From CAYVHB01 sp964450865 (GTDB taxonomy: Bacteria > Bacillota > Clostridia > Saccharofermentanales > UBA5734): a DNA stretch of 38,164 nucleotides. The DNA is taken from positions 1 to 38,164 of the forward strand of contig CAYVHB010000028.1 of the NCBI GenBank assembly GCA_964450865.1, given 5' to 3'. Within the stretch, counting starts at the first letter, position 1. Each line of letters opens with the position of its first letter. Below are positions 1 to 7,307 of the stretch, piece by piece. The position numbers and the translations under genes were made by a program. Below the pieces are notes generated by a model that made no database searches, was not told where the DNA came from, and saw only the letters and a list, made by a program, of their open reading frames with translations.

Positions 1-52
1 ACGGTGCTGTGGGAGGTCCCCCGGCCAACTAATGGCCGGGGTCCTACCCGAT
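1..52 (+). mobile_element. 3' end of a group II intron (rest lies outside the window)
   Basis: Bases 1-8 match the 3' strand of an intron domain V, and 12-49 form a domain VI-like hairpin (GGCC arms around a 7-nt loop) ending in CCTACCCGAT. The same stretch occurs in reverse complement at 33076-33127, where it follows an intron reverse transcriptase and a full domain V, so this is the same intron family. The two copies agree up to CCCGATT and then diverge, which sets the intron 3' boundary at about 52. That point falls inside the TAA stop codon of the permease gene on the other strand. Confidence 0.8.
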
Positions 53-3000
53 TATTCGACAGATTTGAGTGATTCAACCATGTGGATGTTCTTCAGGCGC
101 CTGTACATGAAAACATTGACCAGGATCGAGAAGAAGAACGTGATGCCAAAGGCAAAGGCAAAGCTCTGCCAGGAGATGTAATTGCCAAACATGATGCCGT
201 TCTGCTCGATCGAAGTCATGATGATCCGGTGCAGGTAAATGCCGATACCCAGACCGGCCAGGGCACCGATAATCGCCAGGATGATGTTCTCACGATAGAC
301 GTAGGCCGAGACTTCCCGGTTATAGAAGCCGAGAACCTTGATCGTGGCGATCTCCCGGATACGTTCGCCGAGGTTGATGTTGGTCAGGTTGTAAAGCACG
401 ACGAAGGCCAGGATGCCGGCGGCGAAGATAATCGCCAGCACGATCATGTTCAGGCTCTTGACTGTATCCTGGAACTTGCTGGCGGCGTCGGAGTAGTACA
501 GGACCGATGACACTTCGTCACGGGCGATCAGCTCGGAGCCAAGCTGGTATTCCAGGTCCGAGGACGGATTCATCAGCTTGATCAGCAGGCTGTTCGGCCC
601 GGGGGCCAGGCGGTAGATCTGCTTGTATTGCTCAACACTGATGTAGGCATAGTGGAAAATATAGTTTTCCGTAATGCCCGCGACTTCGATCTTCTTGAGC
701 AGGCCGCTGCCATTGTCGACCGACACGGCATCACCCACGCCAACGCCCAGTTCCTTGGCCAGCTTCTCGTTGATAATCATGCCGTCATCCGGCAGGCTCA
801 TCTGGCGCTGGCTGACCCGGTCACGCAGGTTGATATAGTTGAGGAATGCCTTGCTGTCCGTCGGGCAGATCAAGGTCACAGCGATATCATCGCCGTTATT
901 GCGCATTTTGGCATTCATTTCTGTCGCCTGCAGTACGGACTTGACCTCCGGATTGGCGGCCATCTGATTGACGATTTCATCCTTGGCGGGGACCTCGGCT
1001 GTCGGATCAAACTTCACGCTCATGTTGTAGGTGAAGATCTGCTTGTACTGCATGTCGACAACACGCCGGATCGAGTCATTGAGGCCAAAGCCGGCGACCA
1101 GCAGGGCCGCACAGCCGGCGATACCAATAACGGTCATGAAGAAACGTTTCTTGTAGCGGAAAATATTGCGGGCAGTGACCTTCTGGCTGAAGCTCATGCG
1201 ATTCCAGAGCAGATGGATCTTCTCCATCAGGATCACCTTGCCTGGCGGCGGAGCTTTGGGACGCAACAGCAGGGCCGGTGTCGTCTTCAGCGATTCGTTG
1301 GCCGCGGCATAGGCGGAAATCGTCGTGACCGCGACGCCGGCTATAACGGTCAGGGCCATCAGCAGGTACTGCGGGACTTCAACCATCGGCGGCAGGGTAT
1401 ACATGATGGCCCACGAATTGAAGATGATCCGCGGCAGGATATTGATGCCGACAATGACACCGAGAATACCGCCCAGTGCGCTGGCCCAGATGGCATAGTT
1501 GACATATTTGAAGACAATTTCGCCGTTGGTGTAACCGAGGGCTTTGAAGGCACCGATTGTGCCCCGCTCCTCATCGACCATGCGGGTCATGGTCGTGATA
1601 CAGACCAGCGCCGCGACAGCAAAGAAGAATATCGGGAACAGGCGGGCGATCGCATCCATGCGGTCCGCGGTGGATGCGTAGTCGGCATAGCTGTACAGCT
1701 TGCTGCGGTCGAGAACGTACAGACTGGGCCGTGACAGACGTTCGATATCGCTTTCGGCGCGGATGACCTTCTCCTTGGCCGCTTCAAGCTGGGTATCGCC
1801 ATCAGCCTTACGCTGATCAAATTCGGCCTTGGCGGCTTCATATTCGGCATTGCCGGCAGCCAGGTCGGCTTCAGCCTTGGCGAACTTGGCCGAGGCTTCC
1901 TTCTTGGCCGCAGCAAGGTCAGCCTTGGCCTTGGCCAGTTCGGCCTTGCCAGCGTTCAGCTGGGCCTTGGCATTGTCCAGCTGGCGCTTGGAACTGGCCA
2001 GCTGCGCGCGGGCCGTACCCTCGGCGTCATTGAGCTGGCTGATGCTGTCCTTGGTTGACGAGCGGTTGGAACGCAGTGTAATCAGGTTGTCTTCGAGCTG
2101 GGCCTGCTGATCCGATGTCAGATCCGTATTGGCCAGGGTGAAATTGATGGCATCAATCGACGAAAGCATCGCCTCATCCAGGTCGGCCAGGGCAACCTGG
2201 GCTTCATTGATCGTCGAAAGCAGTTCATTGACCTGTTTTTTCGAGGTATTATACTGGACTACTGCCGCGTCATATTGCATCTGGCCCTGACGCAGCTGTT
2301 CCTCGCTGCTGGCAATTTGCTTTTCGGCGTCGGCAATGCGCAGCTCATAATTTTTCTTTTCAGAGTCCAGCGTGGCCTGGGCCGCGACCAGCTTGTCGCG
2401 GGCCGCATCCAGCTTGCGCTGGCCGAGGGTGATCTCTGATTCATACTGCGCCTCATTGTCGCGCAGCAGGCCCTTGCTCTCGTCAAGCTGGTTATAAGCG
2501 GCCTGTTTGACTTCAACCAGACGGGCCTCCGAACGCTCAGCGACGAGATTTTCCAGCTGGCTCTTGGTCTTCTCTACCAGGCGCTGGTATTCGTCGGTGT
2601 AGGAATTGAGGGCTTTGGCATCCTTGACGGTAACCAGTGCTTCAGTATAGACCGGATAGTCAAAGTCGCTGGAGAGAACCATCATGAAGAAGTTGACCTT
2701 GCCACTGCCGATATCGGACGAATCCTTGTCGTAGGTCAGGTAATAAGGTGACACGGCCGTACCGACGATGGTAAATTCGGTCCGCTTGAGCACACCGCTG
2801 AGATCTTCTTTCTTGCCGGATGCGACCTTCAGGGTGTCACCCAGCTTCAGGCCCAGGTCAATGGCATTGTTGACTTCAATGATACACTCGCCCGGATTTT
2901 GCGGGTAACGCCCGGAGAGCAGCTTGGGCCGGTTGATGAAGTCCTCGGAACCTGCCGTCACCGTCTCGGCCGGCAGGGCATGGATCCGGAAAACAAACTC

Positions 3001-3300
3001 GACGGAATGAAGGGTCGTGACGACATCGGCAAAATACGAGGGCTGGACCTTTTCAACAGTCGGCAGGGTGGCTATGGCCTCCATGTCGGCATCGGTCATG
3101 CCCATCGTCGACAGCACGCGGATATCCATCATGTTGTAATCATCATAATAGGTATCGGCGGTCTGCTTCATATCCGGGGCCGCCGCCTTGATGCCGACAA
3201 AGAAAGCGGCGCCAATCGCGACAATCAGGAAAATGGACAGGAAACGGTTCGGACTGCGACCAATCGCCCGCAGACGGTCTTTATACAATGATGCTTTCAT
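52..3300 (-). CDS. ABC transporter permease, FtsX/MacB type with long extracytoplasmic coiled coil
   Basis: Membrane subunit of an exporter or mechanotransmission-type ABC system; its ATPase is the gene just upstream, 3 nt away. Residues 16-39 form a first membrane helix. About 237-522 is a very long Ala/Lys/Glu-rich heptad region (repeated AKAELAKAKADL-like segments) that must be an extended coiled coil. An FtsX membrane block follows at about 545-680, with the family-typical segment DEERGTIGAFKALGYTNGEI. After a second extracytoplasmic domain, a second FtsX block at about 945-1080 carries the matching GERIREIATIKVLGFYNREV. At 1082 aa it is a duplicated, large-loop permease. Substrate unknown; such proteins export lipids or peptides or transmit force to cell-wall enzymes. 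The stop codon abuts a group II intron end, so the natural 3' flank is lost. Confidence 0.88.
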   Translation of the reverse strand: MKASLYKDRLRAIGRSPNRFLSIFLIVAIGAAFFVGIKAAAPDMKQTADTYYDDYNMMDIRVLSTMGMTDADMEAIATLPTVEKVQPSYFADVVTTLHSVEFVFRIHALPAETVTAGSEDFINRPKLLSGRYPQNPGECIIEVNNAIDLGLKLGDTLKVASGKKEDLSGVLKRTEFTIVGTAVSPYYLTYDKDSSDIGSGKVNFFMMVLSSDFDYPVYTEALVTVKDAKALNSYTDEYQRLVEKTKSQLENLVAERSEARLVEVKQAAYNQLDESKGLLRDNEAQYESEITLGQRKLDAARDKLVAAQATLDSEKKNYELRIADAEKQIASSEEQLRQGQMQYDAAVVQYNTSKKQVNELLSTINEAQVALADLDEAMLSSIDAINFTLANTDLTSDQQAQLEDNLITLRSNRSSTKDSISQLNDAEGTARAQLASSKRQLDNAKAQLNAGKAELAKAKADLAAAKKEASAKFAKAEADLAAGNAEYEAAKAEFDQRKADGDTQLEAAKEKVIRAESDIERLSRPSLYVLDRSKLYSYADYASTADRMDAIARLFPIFFFAVAALVCITTMTRMVDEERGTIGAFKALGYTNGEIVFKYVNYAIWASALGGILGVIVGINILPRIIFNSWAIMYTLPPMVEVPQYLLMALTVIAGVAVTTISAYAAANESLKTTPALLLRPKAPPPGKVILMEKIHLLWNRMSFSQKVTARNIFRYKKRFFMTVIGIAGCAALLVAGFGLNDSIRRVVDMQYKQIFTYNMSVKFDPTAEVPAKDEIVNQMAANPEVKSVLQATEMNAKMRNNGDDIAVTLICPTDSKAFLNYINLRDRVSQRQMSLPDDGMIINEKLAKELGVGVGDAVSVDNGSGLLKKIEVAGITENYIFHYAYISVEQYKQIYRLAPGPNSLLIKLMNPSSDLEYQLGSELIARDEVSSVLYYSDAASKFQDTVKSLNMIVLAIIFAAGILAFVVLYNLTNINLGERIREIATIKVLGFYNREVSAYVYRENIILAIIGALAGLGIGIYLHRIIMTSIEQNGIMFGNYISWQSFAFAFGITFFFSILVNVFMYRRLKNIHMVESLKSVE

Positions 3301-3303
3301 ATT

Positions 3304-4008
3304 TTACCACTCGATTCTGTCAATGCTGACGGGTTCGGCATTCTCGGTGATCGAATCGACCTTGCCGCTCCGGACCCGGATGACCTGATGCCCCATGGGC
3401 GTCAGGGCCAGGTTATGGGTAATGACAACCACGGTCATCCCCGTGTTCTGACAGGTTTCCTGCAGTAGCTTTAAAATGGAGCGGCCGGTGTTGTAGTCTA
3501 GCGCGCCTGTCGGCTCATCACAGAGCAGCAGCTTGGGATTCTTGGCCAGGGCCCGGGCAATGGCCACGCGCTGCTGTTCACCGCCGGACAGCTGGGACGG
3601 GAAATTCTTCTTGCGATCCGACAGGCCGACGCTGTCAATGACCATGTCAATATTGAGCGGATTACGGCTGACCTGTGAAGCCAGCTCGATATTCTCCTTG
3701 GCTGTCAGGTTCTGGATCAGGTTGTAAAACTGGAAAACAAAGCCGACATCATGGCGCCGGTAGCGGATCAGATCCTTGGAACGATACTTGCTGATCTCCT
3801 TGCCGTCGACCCAGATCCGGCCCGATGACAGGCTGTCCATGCCGCCGAGAATGTTCAAAATGGTACTCTTGCCCGCGCCGCTGGCGCCGGCGATGATCAC
3901 GAACTGGCCTTTTTTAATCGAAAATGAAACGCCGGCCAGCGCTTCGATCTCACTTTCACCCATTTTATAAATCTTTTTAACATTCTCAAACTTGATATAA
4001 TCATCCAT
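3304..4008 (-). CDS. ABC transporter ATP-binding protein (MacB/LolD family)
   Basis: ATPase partner of the FtsX permease downstream. At 234 aa it is a single nucleotide-binding domain of normal length. Walker A is GASGAGKST at residues 41-49, the Q-loop lies around FVFQFYNL at 90-97, the signature LSGGEQQR is at 140-147, Walker B LLLCDEP at 160-166, and the switch histidine is in VVITHN. The start at 4008 is preceded by an AGAAGGTG ribosome site about 8-10 nt away. It lies 140 nt downstream of the phosphopantetheinyl transferase gene on the same strand; a GC-rich inverted repeat in that gap leaves open whether ATPase and permease share the upstream transcript. Confidence 0.93.
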   Translation of the reverse strand: MDDYIKFENVKKIYKMGESEIEALAGVSFSIKKGQFVIIAGASGAGKSTILNILGGMDSLSSGRIWVDGKEISKYRSKDLIRYRRHDVGFVFQFYNLIQNLTAKENIELASQVSRNPLNIDMVIDSVGLSDRKKNFPSQLSGGEQQRVAIARALAKNPKLLLCDEPTGALDYNTGRSILKLLQETCQNTGMTVVVITHNLALTPMGHQVIRVRSGKVDSITENAEPVSIDRIEW

Positions 4009-4047
4009 TCAAATACACCTTCTCAAATAAACCTTTACTATTTTCTG

Positions 4048-4074
4048 GCATCCGGCTTGCTTGCAGCCGGATGC
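4048..4074. repeat. Perfect 10-bp inverted repeat between PPTase and ABC genes
   Basis: GCATCCGGCT and AGCCGGATGC are separated by 7 nt. It could fold into a stable hairpin on either strand. On the minus strand, the direction of transcription here, it is followed by CAGAAAATAG and not by a U-run, so it is not a standard intrinsic terminator; an RNA-processing or mRNA-stability element is possible. Confidence 0.6.
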
Positions 4075-4148
4075 GCTGGTGTCAGGTCCAGGCCGGCGGC
4101 CCAGGCGGCCGGGCGGCATGCTACGGGGAGTCCGGCCAGGCCGGTTGT

Positions 4149-4793
4149 CTAGGGCAGATCCAGGCAGACCAGCCCGGAATCCGGCTGTCCAGTCCAGGCT
4201 TCGGGGTCACATTGTCCGGTCCAGGTTTCGGGGTCTCGCTGTCCGGTCAATCCGGCCGGGCGGGTCAGGTGGCAGACGGCGGTGATATAGCCCCTGTCAT
4301 TTTCCAGCAGCCGGAAGGTACAATGGGATTTGCTGGCCTGCACGCCAAGATCCGGACCGATAGTAAACTCGATATGACGCAGCGGGTAAGCCAGTCCCGT
4401 CCCCAGGGCCTTGGCAAAACTTTCCTTTAAAGTCCAGAAGCGAAAGAACTGCCGGTCCGGATTATCTGCTGCCATGACGGTAGCCAGTTCACGATCGGTC
4501 AGCACCTTGCGGGCGGCAACCATGGAAAATGGGCGAGCTTGCTCGATATCAATCCCGGTCTTCACTGACGAGATTGATACGGCAACTCCCCCTGTGCAGT
4601 GGCTGATACTGAAGTAGACCGCACGATGATCCCGAAAGAACGGCTTGCCCCAGATATTGCGGATCAGCGGACTATGCCGGGGATCACGCCGGCCGGAGCG
4701 GACCAGGCCGAGCCTGAGCAGGTATCGTGCCATTTCCCGCTGCTCGGTCCCGGTACGCAAGTACCGGGACTGGGAGCAGGCGAGGTAGATCAT
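4149..4793 (-). CDS. 4'-phosphopantetheinyl transferase, Sfp type
   Basis: Transfers phosphopantetheine from CoA to the serine of a carrier protein; the obvious client is the ACP encoded immediately upstream, whose stop codon shares ATGA with this start (4-bp overlap). Family motifs: FSISH at residues 61-65, the Mg-binding GIDIE at 80-84, and WTLKESFAKALG at 120-131. The catalytic core ends near residue 180. The remaining tail (183-209) is a 9-residue repeat, TGQRDPETW, TGQCDPEAW, TGQPDSGLV, produced by 27-bp tandem DNA repeats, and is probably not needed for catalysis. The length of 214 aa is normal only because of this tail. Confidence 0.92.
   Translation of the reverse strand: MIYLACSQSRYLRTGTEQREMARYLLRLGLVRSGRRDPRHSPLIRNIWGKPFFRDHRAVYFSISHCTGGVAVSISSVKTGIDIEQARPFSMVAARKVLTDRELATVMAADNPDRQFFRFWTLKESFAKALGTGLAYPLRHIEFTIGPDLGVQASKSHCTFRLLENDRGYITAVCHLTRPAGLTGQRDPETWTGQCDPEAWTGQPDSGLVCLDLP
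4186..4260. repeat. 27-bp tandem repeat inside the PPTase 3' end
   Basis: Units start at 4186, 4213 and 4240 (each with TGTCCGGTCCAGG or a close variant); two units are full and the third is partial. The 27-bp period keeps the reading frame and creates the 9-aa repeats at the PPTase C-terminus. Related GTCCAGG-rich sequence continues into the spacer at 4080-4170. Confidence 0.85.
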
Positions 4794-5020
4794 TGTTTGA
4801 TATTGGCCCGGATATAGTTGTCCAGGTCGCCAAGGGTTTCAAGCTTGCGCAGTTCTCTTTCCGGAATGGAAATGCCCAGTTCAGACTCAATACGGCCGAT
4901 GATACAGATGAAGTCATATGAATTAAGCTGCAGGTCGGTGATCGGATTGGTCTTCTCGGTGATTTCGTTTTTATCAACTTCCACGTATTCACTCAGGATG
5001 TTGATGATCATGTTAAGCAT
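4790..5020 (-). CDS. Acyl carrier protein
   Basis: A 76-aa four-helix carrier protein that would carry an acyl group on phosphopantetheine. The attachment serine is Ser34 in DLQLNSYDF, followed by the helix II/III region (IIGRIESELGISIPE) usual for ACPs. The start at 5020 is chosen because an AGGAGG site lies 9 nt upstream and the frame overlaps the end of the ligase gene by 8 bp; longer readings of this frame only run antiparallel to nothing and into the ligase gene. The downstream PPTase overlaps by ATGA. The tight ligase-ACP-PPTase coupling implies that the ligase loads this ACP. It is not in a fatty-acid synthesis context, so it is a dedicated ACP rather than the housekeeping AcpP. Confidence 0.9.
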   Translation of the reverse strand: MLNMIINILSEYVEVDKNEITEKTNPITDLQLNSYDFICIIGRIESELGISIPERELRKLETLGDLDNYIRANIKQ

Positions 5021-6722
5021 TCTTGGGGGCCTCCTCATGTAGTTTATTCCGTTTGATCTTCTTGGTAGTGGTCTTCTCGAATTCGGTTTCGCGGACGAAA
5101 GCCTGGGCAATCCGCTTATAGGTTGCCAGGTGCCGGTTGGCCTTGCGGACATCAGCCTCGAACAGCTCGCGGGCCTTGGCCATACCAACCTCGGAGGTGA
5201 ATTTGGGATCGAGGAAAGCAGTAGCCGTGATAATCCCGTCATTGCCCTGGGAGTCCTTGGGTGCGTAGACAACAACTTCGGAAATATAGGGAATCGCCTG
5301 CATCAGGTGTTCTTCCAGTTCTTCCGGATGGACATTCTTGCCATTGGCCGTGATGATCAGGTTCTTGGCCCGGCCAGTGATAAAGACATCGCCGTTGCGG
5401 TCCAGGTAGCCGATATCACCGGTCTTGAACCAGCCATCATCGGTAAAGGACAGGCTCGTGGCGTTTTCATCCTTATAATAGCCGAGCATCACATTGGGGC
5501 CTTTGACCTGGATCTCGCCGGTACCATCCGGATGCTGGTCGCCGATCCGGACCTCACAGTCCGGTACAACGGTGCCAACGCTGCCCGGTTTCGAATAGAC
5601 CGGGCTGTTCGATGAAATCAGCGGTGAACACTCCGTAATGCCATATCCATTATACACGGCAATGCCGAAGTCGTCGAATCCCTTGACAAGAGCCGGATTG
5701 AGCGGAGCCCCGCCGCAGACGATCAGGCGGAGCTGGCCGCCAAGGTTGAGATGGATCGGTCTAAAGAAAAGCTGGCGCCGGTCAATCCCGAACTTGCGGA
5801 GCAGATTGCTGAACCAGATGCCGTACTTCAGCTGCTGGGTCAGGTTGTTCTTCTCCGTTTCCTTCCAGATATTCTTGTAGAGTCCCTCGACAATCATCGG
5901 CACCATCAGGCTCATCATCGGCTGGAAGGTTTTGAGATTGTCCTTGACGTGCTTGATCGAATCATTGAAGCAAAGCGTCGCACCGCCGCAGATACTGCCG
6001 AGGACGTGAATATTGAACTCATAGGAATGATTGATCGGCAGCACCGAGAAAGTGCGGTCCGGCAGCTTGAACATCGACAGCGACGAATGGATGACGGTCA
6101 CCAGGTTGCGGTGGCAGAGCATGACGCCCTTGTTGGCCCCGGTGGTGCCGGAGGTGAACAGGATCGTGCTCATTTTGTCGACATCAATCTGCTCGTCAAA
6201 ATCCAGCTTCGCACCACTGGCCAGCAACTCATAACCCTCAGCCAGCAGGCTGGCAATGGCCAGGCCGGTTGTGCTGTCTTCGGCTGGTGTGGACGTGTTG
6301 ATGGCCAGAGATAGTTTCGGGCAGGAAGCCATGATCGTCCCGGCATCACGGCTGTAAGTATCCGAGAAGAAAAGGCCGGAGGCGTCACTTTGCAAGACCA
6401 GCTTGGCCATGTCACTGGTGGTCACTTCCTTGTCAATGGGCACGATGACCCCGACCCAGTTGGCAATCGCCAGGTAGCTGATGACATAGCTGTACGTACT
6501 TTCGCCGATCAGGGCAAAATGCTTGCCCTTGAATCCGCGGGCCACCAGGGCTGCGCCGAGTGCCCTGGTATCCGACTTGAGCTGATTAAAAGAAAAGTCC
6601 TCAATCTCGCGGTCAGGTGTCAGCTGACGGAATGCCACCTTGTCGCCATAATGACTGGCAGCATAATCAACCAGTTCACGCAGATCCCGCAAATGCACCA
6701 CTTCGTTAAACTTCTTTTTCAT
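5013..6722 (-). CDS. AMP-forming acyl-CoA/acyl-ACP synthetase (ANL superfamily)
   Basis: Activates a carboxylic acid with ATP to an acyl-AMP and passes it to a thiol, here probably the pantetheine arm of the ACP encoded next. The 569-aa protein has the P-loop TSGTTGANKG at residues 190-199, the adenine-binding GYGITEC at 359-365, the ribose-binding TGD at 434-436, the hinge region TGRAKN at 449-454, and a C-terminal catalytic lysine in TTTKKIKRNK. The pattern resembles long-chain fatty acyl ligases (FadD-like). The ATG at 6722 has AAGGAG 8-9 nt upstream. It is the first gene of the minus-strand cassette with ACP and PPTase. The acid substrate and the final acceptor are unknown; no acyltransferase is adjacent. 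Confidence 0.9.
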   Translation of the reverse strand: MKKKFNEVVHLRDLRELVDYAASHYGDKVAFRQLTPDREIEDFSFNQLKSDTRALGAALVARGFKGKHFALIGESTYSYVISYLAIANWVGVIVPIDKEVTTSDMAKLVLQSDASGLFFSDTYSRDAGTIMASCPKLSLAINTSTPAEDSTTGLAIASLLAEGYELLASGAKLDFDEQIDVDKMSTILFTSGTTGANKGVMLCHRNLVTVIHSSLSMFKLPDRTFSVLPINHSYEFNIHVLGSICGGATLCFNDSIKHVKDNLKTFQPMMSLMVPMIVEGLYKNIWKETEKNNLTQQLKYGIWFSNLLRKFGIDRRQLFFRPIHLNLGGQLRLIVCGGAPLNPALVKGFDDFGIAVYNGYGITECSPLISSNSPVYSKPGSVGTVVPDCEVRIGDQHPDGTGEIQVKGPNVMLGYYKDENATSLSFTDDGWFKTGDIGYLDRNGDVFITGRAKNLIITANGKNVHPEELEEHLMQAIPYISEVVVYAPKDSQGNDGIITATAFLDPKFTSEVGMAKARELFEADVRKANRHLATYKRIAQAFVRETEFEKTTTKKIKRNKLHEEAPKNA

Positions 6723-7154
6723 TGATCCGACTCCTTTTTGGTATTGGGTTGTGGATCCGCATTCCCACTGTAAGAACAGAAATTACCGAAAACGATAGAA
6801 CGGGCCTGCTGCAGACTCTTCTGGTAACCATTCATAATCTGGTACTGGCGGATAGAATTCAGTATCCAGCGTGCATCAGAAACTTCAGGCTTGATTATCT
6901 TTTCGCGAAAAATCAATTCAAGCAACCGGCCCGCGACTCATGCATCAACAATGGAAAAATGAAGTTTATAAAAAAGTATAACTCATTTTCCTATCCAGAC
7001 GCAATAAAGTCAAGAGTCAAGTCCGGCTGAGTCTGCTAATTCTGGACATTCAACAATGAATCAGGGATTTTGTTCATAATCCTTCACGAACTTGACGGAT
7101 TCAGATCACATTTACACAGATTTTCGAATGCCGATCCTGCTGAGCCGATTTTTG

Positions 7155-7163
7155 TGGTAGAAT
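7155..7163 (+). promoter_or_regulatory. Possible extended -10 promoter of fbp
   Basis: TGGTAGAAT is an extended -10 element (TGN followed by TAGAAT, one mismatch to TATAAT) 145 bp before the fbp start. No good -35 box is visible at the right distance. The implied leader would contain both hairpins at 7195-7276. Confidence 0.35.
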
Positions 7164-7194
7164 GATTCAAATTATCCTGCCGCCAGGTCAAAAT

Positions 7195-7276
7195 GATCCG
7201 GGCCGACCTGCCCCCCATGACCCGGATCAGTCAGCAATCATGATCCGGGCCACCCGATACGCCCCATGACCCGGAT
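7195..7276. repeat. Two tandem hairpin-forming repeats in the fbp leader
   Basis: Copy 1 (7195-7228) has GATCCGGG and CCCGGATC around an 18-nt spacer; copy 2 (7242-7276) has GATCCGGG and CCCGGAT. The copies also share CCCCATGACCCGGAT. Both lie between the putative promoter and the ribosome site. Confidence 0.75.
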
Positions 7277-7307
7277 TGAATCCTGTCAGCAGTTTCCGGA
7301 GGTGCTT

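Larger units (their letters stand above)
6723..7307. other. Spacer between the divergent ligase operon and fbp
   Basis: 585 bp with no convincing gene. A TTG-started frame at 6719-6925 (minus) overlaps the ligase start by 4 bp but has no ribosome site. The stretch 6940-7170 is AT-richer than its surroundings and holds the probable fbp promoter; 7190-7280 holds two GATCCGGG/CCCGGAT inverted repeats. I could not identify a convincing promoter for the ligase operon. Confidence 0.6.

Noticed and set aside
628..1734. Long plus-strand open frame opposite the permease gene
   Set aside because: It lies antisense to a well-supported FtsX permease, has no ribosome site and reads as His/Asp/Gln-rich mirror translation of GC-rich coding DNA. 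The same holds for long antisense frames at 5751-6314, 7755-8354, 13585-14289 and 24136-24843.
4048..4074. Intrinsic terminator between the PPTase and ABC genes
   Set aside because: The stem is perfect but no U-run follows on either strand; kept only as an inverted repeat.
6719..6925. 68-codon minus-strand frame overlapping the ligase start
   Set aside because: It needs a TTG start without a ribosome site and shows no protein-like pattern; the 4-bp overlap with the ligase gene alone is not enough.
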